From JBBQXH01 sp963710975 (GTDB lineage Bacteria; Actinomycetota; Thermoleophilia; Gaiellales; Gaiellaceae), in contig CAVQCG010000005.1 in assembly GCA_963710975.1 (NCBI GenBank), positions 868,001 to 932,000 on the forward strand: 64,000 bases of DNA. Direction: 5' to 3'. Both the position numbers and the translations under genes were made by a program. The notes under the pieces were generated by a model. The model had not been told where the DNA came from. It saw nothing but the letters and a program-made list of their open reading frames with translations, and ran no database searches. Of this stretch, positions 51,754 to 61,076 are shown one piece after another (the first letter of the stretch is position 1; each line of letters starts with the position of its first letter).

Positions 51754-54700
51754 GTGCTGAACTGCTCGAAGTGTGGGGCAGGGAACCGGGAGGGGGCTCG
51801 CTTCTGCGATGGAGTGTGGCGCCCCGATCGGCGTCGATCCCGTACTGGAGTCGGCGACCGTGCTCCCGGACACGGCTCCGGCCGCGGTCGCGAACGGTCG
51901 TTACGAGGTGCTGCGCTTGCTCGGTGAGGGGGGCAAGAAGCGTGTCGTACCTCGCTCGGGACAGCCTGCTCGGGCGCGAGGTCGCACTCGCTTTGATCAA
52001 GACCGAGGGCCTCGACGCAGACGGCCGTGCCCGTGTTCTGCGGGAGGCGCAGGCGATGGGGAGGCTAGGGGCGCACCCGCACATCGTCACGGTGTTCGAT
52101 CTCGGCGAGGAGGGCGGGCCAGCCCTACCTCGTGAGCGAGCTGATGGCCGGTGGCGATCTCGAGAGGTCTGATCGAGAGGCGCGCCGAGCGAACGGCTGC
52201 CGGTCGCGCAGGTGCTCGAGCTGGGGAAGGGGATCTGCAAGGGTCTCGCTTTCGCGCATGAGCAAGGGCCTTGTCCACCGCGACGTGAAGCCGGGGAACG
52301 TCTGGCTGACCGGAGGACGGCACAGCCGAAGATCGGCGACTTCGGCCTGGCGCTGACCGCTGACAGCGCTCGCGGCTGACGCAGGAGGGCATGATGGTTG
52401 GCACCGTCGCCTACATGCCGCCCGAGCAGGCGCTCGGGCGGCGAGGTGACGCCGCGCGCCGACCTCTACTCGCCTGGGTGCGCTGCTCTACGAGATGGCT
52501 GACGGGCGGCCGCCGTTTCTGGGCGACGACGCGGTCGCGGTCATCTCCCAGCACATCAACACGCCGCCGGTCGCTCCGTCCTGGCACGCGGCCGGACTGC
52601 CCGCGCGCGCTCGAGGCGCTGATCCTGCGCCTGCTCGCCAAGGACCCGCCGAAGCGGCCCGAGTCGCGCGGGCGACGTCCTGCGCGGCGCTCGCCGCGAT
52701 CGACCACGACTGAGGCGGTCGGAGCCGACCGAGCCCGGAGCCCGACGGAGCGACATGCGCTCGACAGCCTCGCTGGCGGCGTCTTCGTCGGCCGCCGGAA
52801 GGAACTCGGAGAGCTGAAGGCGGCGCTCGAAGGAGACCCTCTCCGGCCACGGACGCCTGGTGACGCTGGTCGGCGAGCCCGGCATCGGCAAGACGCGGAC
52901 TGGCGCTCGAGCTCGCGACCTATGCCCGCCTGCGCGGCGCCCAGGTGCTGTGGGGCCGCTGCTACGAGAGGCGAAGGCGCACCACCGTACTGGCCCTGGG
53001 TGCAGGCGATCCGCTCCTACGTCCGCGAGCGCGATCCCGAGCAGCTGCGCTCGGAGCTCGGCGCGGGCGCGGCAGAGGATCGCCCACGTCGTCCCCGACC
53101 TCCGCGAGCGTCTGCCGGATCTGCGGACCGACGCCGCGCGCTCGAGGACCCGCAGCAGGCTCGCTTTCGCCTGTTCGACTCGCTCGACTGCCTTTCTCAA
53201 GAGCGCGGCCGCGGAGGAGCCGCTGGTGTTCGTCGTCGACGATCTGCACTGGGCAGACGACGGGATCCCTGCTCCTGCTGCGAGTTCCTAGCGCGCGAGC
53301 TTGCCGGGGCGCGCCTGCTTCTGATCGGCACCTACCGCGACGTGGAGCTCTCGCGCCAGCACCCGCTCTCGCAGACGCTGGCCGAGCTCACTCGCGAGCG
53401 CCTCTTCGAGCGGCTGCTCCTGCGCGGCCTGAACCTGAGGACATGGCGCGCTTCATCGAGGCGCCGTGCGGTATCTCCCCGCCGGCCGCGCTCGTCAGTG
53501 CGGTCCACGTCCAGACCGAGGGCAATCCACTCTTCGTGACCGAGGTCGTCCGGCTGCTGGCTCAGGAGGGCGAACTGAGTCCGGAACGGCTCTCCGGGCA
53601 GCGAGGGTTGGAGCATCCGCATCCCGGAGGGCGTGCGCGAGGTGATCGGCAGGCGCCTCGAGCGTCTCTCGGAGCACGTTGCAACGAGACGCTTGCGATC
53701 GCTTCGGTGATCGGCCGGGAGTTCGGGCTCGACCAGCTGGACGAGGCTCATCGCGGATCTCTCCGAGGACCGCCTCCTGCGAGGTGCTCGAGGAGGGGCT
53801 GTCAGCCCGGGTGATCGAGGAGCTACCTCGTGCTGCGGGTCGATACCAGTTCACGCACGCGCTGATCCAGGAAACCCTGGCGGAGGAGCTCTCGCTCACC
53901 AGGAGAGTCCGTCTTCATGCGCGCATCGCCGAGGCGCTGGAGGAGCTCTACGGCGAGGATGCCGATCAGCACGCGACCGAGCTCGCCCATCACTTCGCTG
54001 AGGCTCAGACCCTTGCTTGGGCCGGACAAGCTTGTCCGCTACTCCCTGAGCGCCGGGCGAGTCGGCGCTCGCCGCGCATGCCCACGAGCAGGCGCTCGCC
54101 CACTTCGAGCGCGCATTCGCCCCCGAGAAGACGAAGTGATGGACGACGAGACCGCCGCGCTGCTTTTCGGCCTCGGCCGCGCCCAGGTGTCCGGCCTTCC
54201 GCGATACGAGGTGGAGCCGGCAGTAACAAGCCTCCGCCGGGCCTTCGACCACTACGCCGACTCTGCGAAATGTGAGTCGCGCGGTCACGGTGGCGGCCCA
54301 CCCGATTCCCTTGGTCACTGGGACTCGGACAGACGGAGGTACGCGGAGCTGATCGCGCGCGCCTCTGACCCTCGTCCCTCCGGACTCCCACGAGGCGGGA
54401 CGGCTGCTCGCGCAACACGGTTGGCTGTCCGGAGTGATCGATGCCGACTACGACGAAGCGCAGCGAGGCCTTTAACGGGCGCTGTCGATCGCACGGCGCA
54501 GGGGGACGCGGCCCTTGAGCGGAGGACGCTTGCGAATGCCGCCTTCGTCGACGCTTTCCATCTTCGCTGGCAGGACTGCCTGACGGAAGGTCTGCGAGCG
54601 ATCGACTTGGCGCAGAGAGTTGGAGACCTCAAGCAGCGAGCTGCAAGCGCGCAGAGCCGGTCGCGTGGGCGTTGACGGCAACGGGCGAGCGCGAGGACGC

Positions 54701-55526
54701 GCGCTCCCACCTCGCTGTCGCGCTCGTCCACGCGGAGAGGCTGCGCGAGCGCTGGTCGGCTTGCCTCCGCCAGCTACGATCCGAACTCCTCGCTCGCCCT
54801 CTACGAAGGGGACTGGTCTCGGCGCGCGCGAAATGGCCGAACTCGGCCTGGTAACACAACCAAGGGATCCCCGCCATCTCGCGCTTCGCGCGGTGTTGGA
54901 GTACGCGATCGGCGACTTCGACGCAGGCGCGGGGTACATCGCCCGGCTCCAAGAGGTGGTTAAGAGCGTGCCGCCGCCGGGACCGATCGCGGACCACATC
55001 TTCTTCGCCGCGACAATCCCGTCACGTCAGTCGCGTGGCCGACACCGACGCGGGCCTTGACGCCGGCCGGGCGGTCGCAGAAGGCGTCCTCTCGCTACCG
55101 CGAGTCGTTCCATCCTGGCCATGATCACAAGACGCGGACTGGCGCTGATCGCCATCCAGCGGAACGAGCATGAGCGCGGCAAAGCGGCTGTATCGCGCGC
55201 TTCGAGCCGGAGCGGAACACCGCCAGCATCTTCATCCCCCTGACGATCGACCGTCTGCTCGGGCTGCTCGCCGTCACTTTCGGACACGTCGACACAGCCC
55301 TGGCCCACTTCGAAGACGGGCTCGCGTTCTGCGAACGCGCCGGCTACCGCCCCGAGCACGCCTGGACCGCGAGCGACTACGCCGAAGCCCTCCTCGCGCG
55401 TAACACACCCGGAGATCGGGACAAAGCCGTCGCCCTACAGGACGTCGCCCTCGAAACCACGCGAGACCTCGGCATGCGTCCCCTGATCGAGCGCATCCTC
55501 GCCCGCCGGGAGATCTTAAAGGCGTG
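51754..55526 (+). pseudogene. Zinc ribbon-Ser/Thr kinase-AAA ATPase-TPR regulator, many frameshifts
   Basis: Pieces in successive frames form one protein of about 1250 residues. A zinc ribbon (LNCSKCGAGNREGARFC, then MECGAPI) is followed by a kinase: GRYEVLRLLGEGG, Lys-containing LGREVALALIK, GLVHRDVKPGNVWLT, KIGDFGLALTAD, VGTVAYMPPEQALG and ADGRPPFLGDDAV. Then an AAA module: FVGRRKELGELKAALEG, TLVGEPGIGKTR, LVFVVDDLHWADD and LLLIGTYRDVELSRQHPLSQ. TPR-like repeats run to LIERILARREILKA. It resembles PknK-type signalling ATPases. At least ten indels split it, yet residues at each joint are conserved, so recent decay or poor local read quality fits better than old decay. Confidence 0.8.
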
Positions 55527-55819
55527 AGTGACACGAAGCCGGTCGTTTCGGTTCTCGCTCTCAAGCGTGGACCCCGAGACTCGGCCTGGCTCGCTCTCTG
55601 TGAGTCACTTGCGGTCAAGATGACTTTCGCTCCCACTTCGCCAGCACGATCTGAGCGTCTCCTGCTGGGAAGCCAGGCAGGGACTAGCTAGGAGGCTGAC
55701 CGCCGCGTGGGCGAAGCGACGGCGAGTTCGAGACAGGCGAGCCGGAGGCTCCTCGCTGTATCTGCTACCCCACCAAGCTCCACGTCAGACATCTTGACGG
55801 CAACGGCAGGCGGAGCCTC

Positions 55820-56254
55820 TCAGCGTGCCTCAACGTTTCTGCGGAGGTTGCGATGGTAGCCGGCCATCTGCCGGGCCAAGAGGAGCTTCGTGACGGGCTG
55901 CAGGATCCGCATGACGCCGTGCATCTTGCCCTCGGCTACGAAGTTCACCCGTGTTCCGTTGCCGTCAGGCTCGAAAGACCAGGTTCCGTCGACCGGATAG
56001 GGGCCCTCGACGATGTGGACATGGACGCGCCGCGGCCGGTCGAACTCGGTGAACTCGACGATCTGCTCGAACTCCTTGCCGCCCGGAGGCTTTGTGCGCT
56101 CGCGAACACGCGTACCCAGGCGTGGCGGTCCGTCGGTCAGTTGCTCCACCGACGTCTTGGACGTCTGCCAGGCGGCGAGGTTCGACGGGTTCGTGAGGTA
56201 GTCGAAGACCGCCTCGGGCGGCCGGCCGACGGAGAACGTCTGTTCAAGGCGCAT
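55820..56254 (-). CDS. SRPBCC-family protein
   Basis: 144 residues from ATG 56254: MRLEQTFSVGRPPEAVFDYL, LGTRVRERTKPPGGKEFEQI, YPVDGTWSFEPDGNGTRVNF and the final helix LLLARQMAGYHRNLRRNVEA. This is the polyketide-cyclase-like SRPBCC fold, related to the protein at 48952. The preceding 55527-55819 holds no gene. A second, broken SRPBCC gene lies upstream on the same strand. Confidence 0.85.
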   Translation of the reverse strand: MRLEQTFSVGRPPEAVFDYLTNPSNLAAWQTSKTSVEQLTDGPPRLGTRVRERTKPPGGKEFEQIVEFTEFDRPRRVHVHIVEGPYPVDGTWSFEPDGNGTRVNFVAEGKMHGVMRILQPVTKLLLARQMAGYHRNLRRNVEAR

Positions 56255-56399
56255 CCTCGGCGTCAGTTGTATGGGATGCGCGGTTCGTGTCGCAAGAGGT
56301 GTCAGTCTCACGCTGGCGATGACCCGACCCGGCCCCCTCCCCCGAACTCGAGGTAGAAGCGGCGACCCCTTCCTGATACCCCTCGCGTGCTGTTGCGTG

Positions 56400-56860
56400 T
56401 TACGGCGACGGAGGGCGAAGCCGCGCGCCGCTCGGCTTCCGTTTTCAGGTGTTGAAGCGCGGAGTGCGTTTCCCTCGCTGCAGGGTCTTCTGCATCGAGC
56501 CACGCAGGAGGCCGGGGAAGCAGGCCATCCCAGGACTCGTCCGAGTGGACGAGGGTACCTCCGTCCATGGGCTTCCAGCCTGTGGACGTGGATCGCTTTG
56601 ATACCGAGCGTCTTGCCCGTCCAAGCGGCGCGCTCAGGCGGGTCTGCCTGTTGGACCGTCGAGTTGATGGTGGAAGGCCCCGGCTTCCAGCGGAACCGAG
56701 CACCCGGAGTGAAGCCTCCGCCTATCGATGCTGACTTGACGTCCGGGTTCCAACTCGGCCACGCGTTGACCGAAGTCAACAGGTCCCAGACTGTTGCAGC
56801 GTCGGCGGCGATCTCGGTCTCGCTGTGGGCTACGACCGGCGCGGTGCTATCGACGTCCAT
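56400..56860 (-). pseudogene. SRPBCC-family protein, frameshifted
   Basis: From ATG 56860: VVAHSETEIAADAATVWDLL, WPSWNPDVKSASIGGGFTPG and STINSTVQQADPPERAAWTG are clear SRPBCC sequence. After LEAHG (near 56575) the frame slips to GGTLVHSDESWDGLLPR and again to LRGSMQKTL and LQHLKTEAERRA; a TAA in the third frame at 56400-56402 would end it at about 150 residues. Several indels but no lost segments, so error or very recent decay. Confidence 0.6.
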
Positions 56861-56904
56861 CTGACGGGCACCGTACCAGGAGGCCATAGAGGGTCACGCC
56901 CATC

Positions 56905-57324
56905 ATGGAAGATGGCGAGGTGATGCGATCCGTGAACCTTGCCCTCAGGTTTGTCCTTGAGTTGTGCGCGCTCGCAGCCTTCGCCTACTGGGGATCACAA
57001 GTCAGTGGATCGCTCGCCATCAACATCATCGTCGCGATCGCAGCACCCGTACTAGCCGCCACGGCTTGGGGAGTCTTTGTGTCTCCACGTGGTCGCCATC
57101 GACTTCACGGCGCTCCTTACCTGATCGCTGAACTTATCTTCTTCGGACTCGCTGCGGGCGCCCTGGTCGGGAGCGGCCGGGTGATCCTCGGCTTGGCTCT
57201 CGGCCTCGTTGCTCTCGTGAACCTCACCCTCGTTCATCTCCTCGGCGAGAGCGACGACTCTTACCTGAGCCGTGCTCAGGCTCGCGGGCCTGGCGCGCAA
57301 GAAGGGGACGTAGGAGCGAAGTAA
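56905..57324 (+). CDS. YrdB-family (DUF2568) membrane protein
   Basis: 139 residues (ATG 56905; ATG 56923 also possible). Four helices: LALRFVLELCALAAFAYWGS, AINIIVAIAAPVLAATAWGV, LIAELIFFGLAAGALV and ILGLALGLVALVNLTLVHLL. FVSPRGRHRLHGAPYL between helices 2 and 3 is the family hallmark. Function unknown; common in actinobacteria and firmicutes. Confidence 0.85.
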   Translation: MEDGEVMRSVNLALRFVLELCALAAFAYWGSQVSGSLAINIIVAIAAPVLAATAWGVFVSPRGRHRLHGAPYLIAELIFFGLAAGALVGSGRVILGLALGLVALVNLTLVHLLGESDDSYLSRAQARGPGAQEGDVGAK

Positions 57325-57408
57325 GGCGGGCGCCGCGGCGGCCCGTCCGTAGGCTCGATCAGGCACCGCCGTGATCGACCCGCCCGTCTGATCCGACGGT
57401 GGCACTGG

Positions 57409-57491
57409 CCAGGATGAGGTTGGGGGCACCCGAGCCTGGGCTGCGAACGCTCCCGCCCGCTACAACCTACCCGGCGATCGGATGCAAAACA
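57409..57491 (+). repeat. Intergenic repeat, copy F
   Basis: About 83 bases related to 58160-58260: both begin with AGGAT-GGTTGGGG-like sequence and end ACAACCTACCC-GCGATCGGAT and AAACAC. Between a membrane-protein gene and a minus-strand small gene. No coding potential. Confidence 0.55.
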
Positions 57492-57562
57492 CGCGCCCGA
57501 GCGACTGACGGAAGAAAGTCGTTGATCGTCGCTTCCACCGCAACGGTTGGGCTCCCGGGCGG

Positions 57563-57838
57563 TCAGTACTCCTTGCTCTCTACTACCTCGACGATCCGCG
57601 CTCCTGGGTTCTCGATCCCGATACGACGCCACACGTCGGCCAGCGCGGTGCGAAAGGCCTCCGCCTCACTTGAGCTGTCGAACTCGAGGTCGACCATGAT
57701 GTATTTCGGATCGTCGATCGGTCGCACAATCCGGTAGCGGCGCACGCCGCCTTGCTCCCGGCCGACGGGATCATCGTCGAACGTCTGCTTCCAGGCGTCG
57801 AAGTCGGGGACTGGGTGGTCGATCCGCAGGATGAACAT
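57563..57838 (-). CDS. Small ferredoxin-like-fold protein (ABM/EthD-like), function unknown
   Basis: 91 residues: MFILRIDHPVPDFDAWKQTF, then YRIVRPIDDPKYIMVDLEFD and EAFRTALADVWRRIG. The strand-helix-strand order with HPVPDFDAWK is that of small dimeric alpha+beta-barrel proteins in actinobacteria. No active site assigned. It is flanked on both sides by intergenic repeats. Confidence 0.7.
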   Translation of the reverse strand: MFILRIDHPVPDFDAWKQTFDDDPVGREQGGVRRYRIVRPIDDPKYIMVDLEFDSSSEAEAFRTALADVWRRIGIENPGARIVEVVESKEY

Positions 57839-58159
57839 CTGGCTCCTCTACTTCCAGCCGCTTGCCGGTACGTCGCAGGGGACGATACTCGCGGCTGGAC
57901 TCGCGCGTACAGTCGGCCCGACGTGAACACTCGCCCGCACTGGCAGGAGCGGCCGGTGCCTGCCGGCAAGGTGAAGCCTATGAGCGTTGCGTAGGCGGTT
58001 ACGACCTCTCAGTGGTCGATGGTGATCACGGCATGATCGGCCGTCCGTGGGGAACAACGGCTTGACGTTCGTTGCGCCGGGAAGGTGAGCGGTCATCAAC
58101 ACAGCCATCTATGGCCCTCAAGACGTTCGACTCGGAACCCTCGCCCGATCATCCCCAGG

Positions 58160-58260
58160 CGCAGGATCGGGTTGGGGCGCGAGGCCCGCCAGGATGGGCT
58201 GGCGCGCCTAGGCTTCCCGTGCCCCGCCACAACCTACCCAACGATCGGATCGCGAAACAC
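58160..58260 (+). repeat. Intergenic repeat, copy E
   Basis: About 100 bases, diverged relative of 57409-57491; best shared words are CACAACCTACCCAACGATCG against TACAACCTACCCGGCGATCG. The whole interval 57839-58375 has no convincing gene besides this. Confidence 0.55.
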
Positions 58261-58375
58261 CGGTACCCGGTGTGCAGGCGACGGCCCTACGCTGCTGACC
58301 TGTCCTTGCGGCTCGGGCCTCTCGGGATCCGTTCCTTAAGGACGATCGGTAGGTCAACATCGCCGGGTGTTGCGT

Positions 58376-58624
58376 TCAGCCGGAGTGTCCCTTCAGCCGG
58401 GAGATCTCCTCGACGGTGTGGGCGTCGACGAGGACTTCGCGGCGTCGCAGAACACCGCCACGGATCAGCAGTGCGTCCGGCACATCAAGGCGTGAGCCGT
58501 AGAGGAGCCGGCAGACGGTGCCGAGCCGCCCGGCAGGGGTTTCTACCCGCCAGCCTTCGCAGCGAGCGAGCCAGTAGGGGTCTGGGGCCGCCAGAGCCCG
58601 ACCAGTGTCCACATGTTTATCCAC
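58376..58624 (-). CDS. Small PRC-barrel-like protein
   Basis: 82 residues: YWLARCEGWRVETPAGRLGT, RLDVPDALLIRGGVLRRREV and LVDAHTVEEISR. This has the strand order of a PRC-barrel half (RVETPxGRLG...LLIRGG...VEEI). Such domains bind RNA or proteins or sit in photosynthetic and ribosome maturation factors. Role here unknown. Confidence 0.6.
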   Translation of the reverse strand: MDKHVDTGRALAAPDPYWLARCEGWRVETPAGRLGTVCRLLYGSRLDVPDALLIRGGVLRRREVLVDAHTVEEISRLKGHSG

Positions 58625-58648
58625 GGCGTCAAGGAGCCGTCACCTGGA

Positions 58649-58695
58649 CCTTGCGGCCCAACGGTGGGGCGGGCGGGTTTTAAACCCCGGCTTCG
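58649..58695 (+). repeat. Intergenic repeat, copy D (TTTAAACC...CGGCTTCG end)
   Basis: Contains TTTTAAACCCCGGCTTCG (58678-58695), closely matching 59736-59754 and, inverted, 60749-60768. It lies just downstream of the hydrolase gene on the minus strand, between two small genes. Confidence 0.55.
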
Positions 58696-58746
58696 ATCTC
58701 GCGCGTGCTTCCAAGCGGCTCCGTCCAGATGACCGCGGCGTGGGCG

Positions 58747-59553
58747 TCACGGGCGCTGACGCCGCAGGAAGTCGAGCGTCGCGCGGTTGAAGGACTCGGG
58801 GTCCTCGTGCAGCCCGCCGTGCGACAGGTGCTCGAAGACCACCAGCTCGCTCCCGCCGATCCTGCTGTTGATCCGCTCGGCGAAGCGCGGCGAGCAGACG
58901 AGGTCGCGCGCTCCGACGGTGATCAGGCTCGGAACGCCGATCTCGCCCAGAACCGGGCTCACGTCGTGCGCCATGGCCGCCTCGGTCTGGGCGAGGAACG
59001 CGTCCAGCGGCTGGGCGGGGCGGCTACGCACGAAGTCCGCCAGCGTGTCAGCGAACTCCGGCCGGCTGACGTACATCTCGGGCGTGAAGCACAGCGGGAA
59101 GATGGCCTGGATCACGGTGTCCGCGACGCTCGGCAGCGTCGACGCGACCGTCCGCCAGAGCTCGACGATGGTCTTCAGATAGAGATCGCTGGTGTCCCAC
59201 GCGCTGTGCAACGAGAGCGAGCGGACGCGGCCCGGATGGCGGGCGGCGAGGTGCATGCCCACCGCTGCGCCGAGCGAGACGCCCGCAACGTGGGCCTGCT
59301 CGACCCCGATGGCCCCGAGGAAGGCGGCGACCTGGTCGGCATAGACCTCGGTCGAGTACGGCCCGGCGGGTTTATCGCTCTCGCCCGTGCCAGGAAGGTC
59401 CACCGCGATGCAGCTGAAGTGCTCGGTGTAGGCCGGCAGCTGGAACGCATAGCAAGCGTGATCGGCCGACAGGTAGGGGATCAGCAGGAGCGGTTCGCCT
59501 TCTCCCTGCACGTCGTAGTTGATCGTGAGTCCGTCTACGTCAATCTGCGGCAT
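58747..59553 (-). CDS. Alpha/beta hydrolase
   Basis: 268 residues from ATG 59553: LLLIPYLSADHACYAFQLPA, CIAVDLPGTGESDKPAGPYS, the nucleophile elbow HVAGVSLGAAVGMHLA, the acid in LITVGARDLVCSPRFAERI and the His in FEHLSHGGLHEDPESF. It is close to the 3-oxoadipate enol-lactonase and haloperoxidase group. Usual oxyanion HG is replaced by PYLS. It is bordered by repeats on both sides, like a cassette. Confidence 0.88.
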   Translation of the reverse strand: MPQIDVDGLTINYDVQGEGEPLLLIPYLSADHACYAFQLPAYTEHFSCIAVDLPGTGESDKPAGPYSTEVYADQVAAFLGAIGVEQAHVAGVSLGAAVGMHLAARHPGRVRSLSLHSAWDTSDLYLKTIVELWRTVASTLPSVADTVIQAIFPLCFTPEMYVSRPEFADTLADFVRSRPAQPLDAFLAQTEAAMAHDVSPVLGEIGVPSLITVGARDLVCSPRFAERINSRIGGSELVVFEHLSHGGLHEDPESFNRATLDFLRRQRP

Positions 59554-59704
59554 GGTCGCTCCCTTCTGGCTGATGATGGCCTGCGCACAGTCTCGCCGAA
59601 AAGTGGACCCTGGGCCGTTTCCGTGCATCTCACGGCAAAGCGGGATGACCTGCAAGAGCATCCCAAGCGTCCTCGAGGCGTTGTAACCACAACCAGGTCT
59701 TGAG

Positions 59705-59874
59705 GAGGCCACGGCCCTACGTCAGCGCGGGTAAAGTTTAAACCCCCGGCTTCGTTTCGCTCCCGCGGGTGTTTTCGGTGTGAGCTGGGATACGGTGGGC
59801 AGCTCGAGAGCTGTGAGGGCTTGCCCTCGTGGCTGCCACCCGCGTCAGCCTGTGTAGTCACCATAGGCCGGACT
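59705..59874 (+). repeat. Intergenic repeat, copy A
   Basis: Two parts. The first 50 bases (59705-59754) form an imperfect inverted repeat with 60749-60798 (37 of 50 positions without gaps). The second part (59773-59874) is a direct repeat of 60610-60713, sharing TTTCGGTGTGAGCTGG, TACGGTGGGC and TCACCATAGGCCG. The interval 59554-59950 has no gene. Confidence 0.65.
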
Positions 59875-59950
59875 CTGACTGATGGCGGCTGGAGGGAAGC
59901 CGGCTCGCGGCGAGCCCGACGGCACCTGACCGTATTTCGCCGAACCCCTC

Positions 59951-60253
59951 CTACTCCTTCACCGTCGACATGTGGAGGTAGTAGTTCGCGTGGACCGGCC
60001 CAGTGTTCTTGAGCCAGAGATGGATCTCCTGCTCGGTGTCGTCCGAGCCGGGGCCGTTGAAGTTCTGGCGATATTCGACCTGCGTGATCTGGAGCTTGGC
60101 CTTCGCACCCGAAAAGGCGAAGATCAAGGGCACCTCGGCGTCGGCGCTGAAGGCCCAGACCTTCTGCCGGCCGGCGTTGTTCCACCACCAGTGAACGGTG
60201 TCACCGGGACTGAGCTTTCCTTGGCCGAGATGGTGGAAGCCGATCTGCGGCAT
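59951..60253 (-). CDS. Small beta-rich protein, function unknown
   Basis: 100 residues: GFHHLGQGKLSPGDTVHWWW, VPLIFAFSGAKAKLQITQVE, EIHLWLKNTGPVHANYYLHM. The all-beta pattern and conserved aromatic/Asn residues recall small lectin- or immunoglobulin-like domains. Its start codon overlaps the stop of the upstream gene (TGATG), so the two are coupled. The pair lies inside a unit bounded by inverted repeats. Confidence 0.6.
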   Translation of the reverse strand: MPQIGFHHLGQGKLSPGDTVHWWWNNAGRQKVWAFSADAEVPLIFAFSGAKAKLQITQVEYRQNFNGPGSDDTEQEIHLWLKNTGPVHANYYLHMSTVKE

Positions 60254-60498
60254 CAGTGCTCCCTGCCAGCCTGGTGGGGGACGAGTTCGGCGCCCTGAAC
60301 CCGCCGGTCTCGGAGCGCCTCGTCCAGGTGCCGAAGTCGCTCGCGCACTTCTACGATCTGGTCGAGCTCGCTCATCTCGACCTCGGTCACCGACTCCCCG
60401 CGAGCCGGCTCGATCCCGACCTGTTCCTCCAGCTCGGGCGCAGGGATCGCGTACGACTTGATCGTGCCCTTGGCGTCGTGGACGACGAAGACCTTCAC
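60253..60498 (-). CDS. Small acidic helical protein, function unknown
   Basis: 81 residues from GTG 60498: VKVFVVHDAKGTIKSYAIPA, PELEEQVGIEPARGESVTEV, then helix ELDQIVEVRERLRHLDEALR. The N-terminal two strands plus long helix resemble small regulatory partners. Coupled to the downstream beta-rich protein. No family known. Confidence 0.6.
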   Translation of the reverse strand: MKVFVVHDAKGTIKSYAIPAPELEEQVGIEPARGESVTEVEMSELDQIVEVRERLRHLDEALRDRRVQGAELVPHQAGREH

Positions 60499-60545
60499 GC
60501 CCCCTCCCCTGGCGGCTGAGCCGATCATACGCCGGTCCGCGTCAC

Positions 60546-60798
60546 CTGTAGTCACCATAAAGAGTGACTGGTACCGCAGTGACGGGATGCCGTTTGCTCC
60601 TCCGCGTGCTTTCGGTGTGAGCTGGCGTACGGTGGGCGACCGACGCGAGTTCGGAGAGAGGTGCTGCCTTCGGTCGTGCCACCCGCTCAGCTGGAATCAC
60701 CATAGGCCGAACTGTTGGCTCCGCGGAGTCCAGCTCTCGGGTCAGGAGCGAAGCCGGGGGTGTTAAACCAGCCCGCGCCTGCATAGGGGCATGGCCTC
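60546..60798 (+). repeat. Intergenic repeat, copy B
   Basis: Holds a direct copy of the A block (60610-60713) and, at the right end, an inverted copy of the A end (60749-60798, with CGAAGCCGGGGGTGTTAAAC). A further GTAGTCACCATA word at 60550-60561 matches the end of the A block. No gene lies in 60499-61076. Confidence 0.65.
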
Positions 60799-61076
60799 CC
60801 CAGTATTCGCGCTGTGGTTGCAAATGATGATCGGATCGGTTCTTTGCTTGATCGTGTCGCCAGAAGGCCGTAGATTCGATTCGCTCGGCCAGGCCGTTCG
60901 TCGATCTGGTGATCGGGCTCCGCGATTTCGTCAACGCGAGCTGGATGCTGCGTGAGCTGAGGCGGCGGTCCGAGGCGACGAGCACCTAGACATCGGCGGT
61001 GTGTCCGCGATTTCGCGCAGTTCCTCTCAGGGACTTCGCGGATGCGCGGGTGACTTTGAGAGGGAACCATAGGGTC

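Noticed and set aside
51754..55526. LuxR-type or adenylate-cyclase-type AAA regulator
   Set aside because: No LuxR helix-turn-helix or cyclase domain is readable; the N-terminal domain is a protein kinase.
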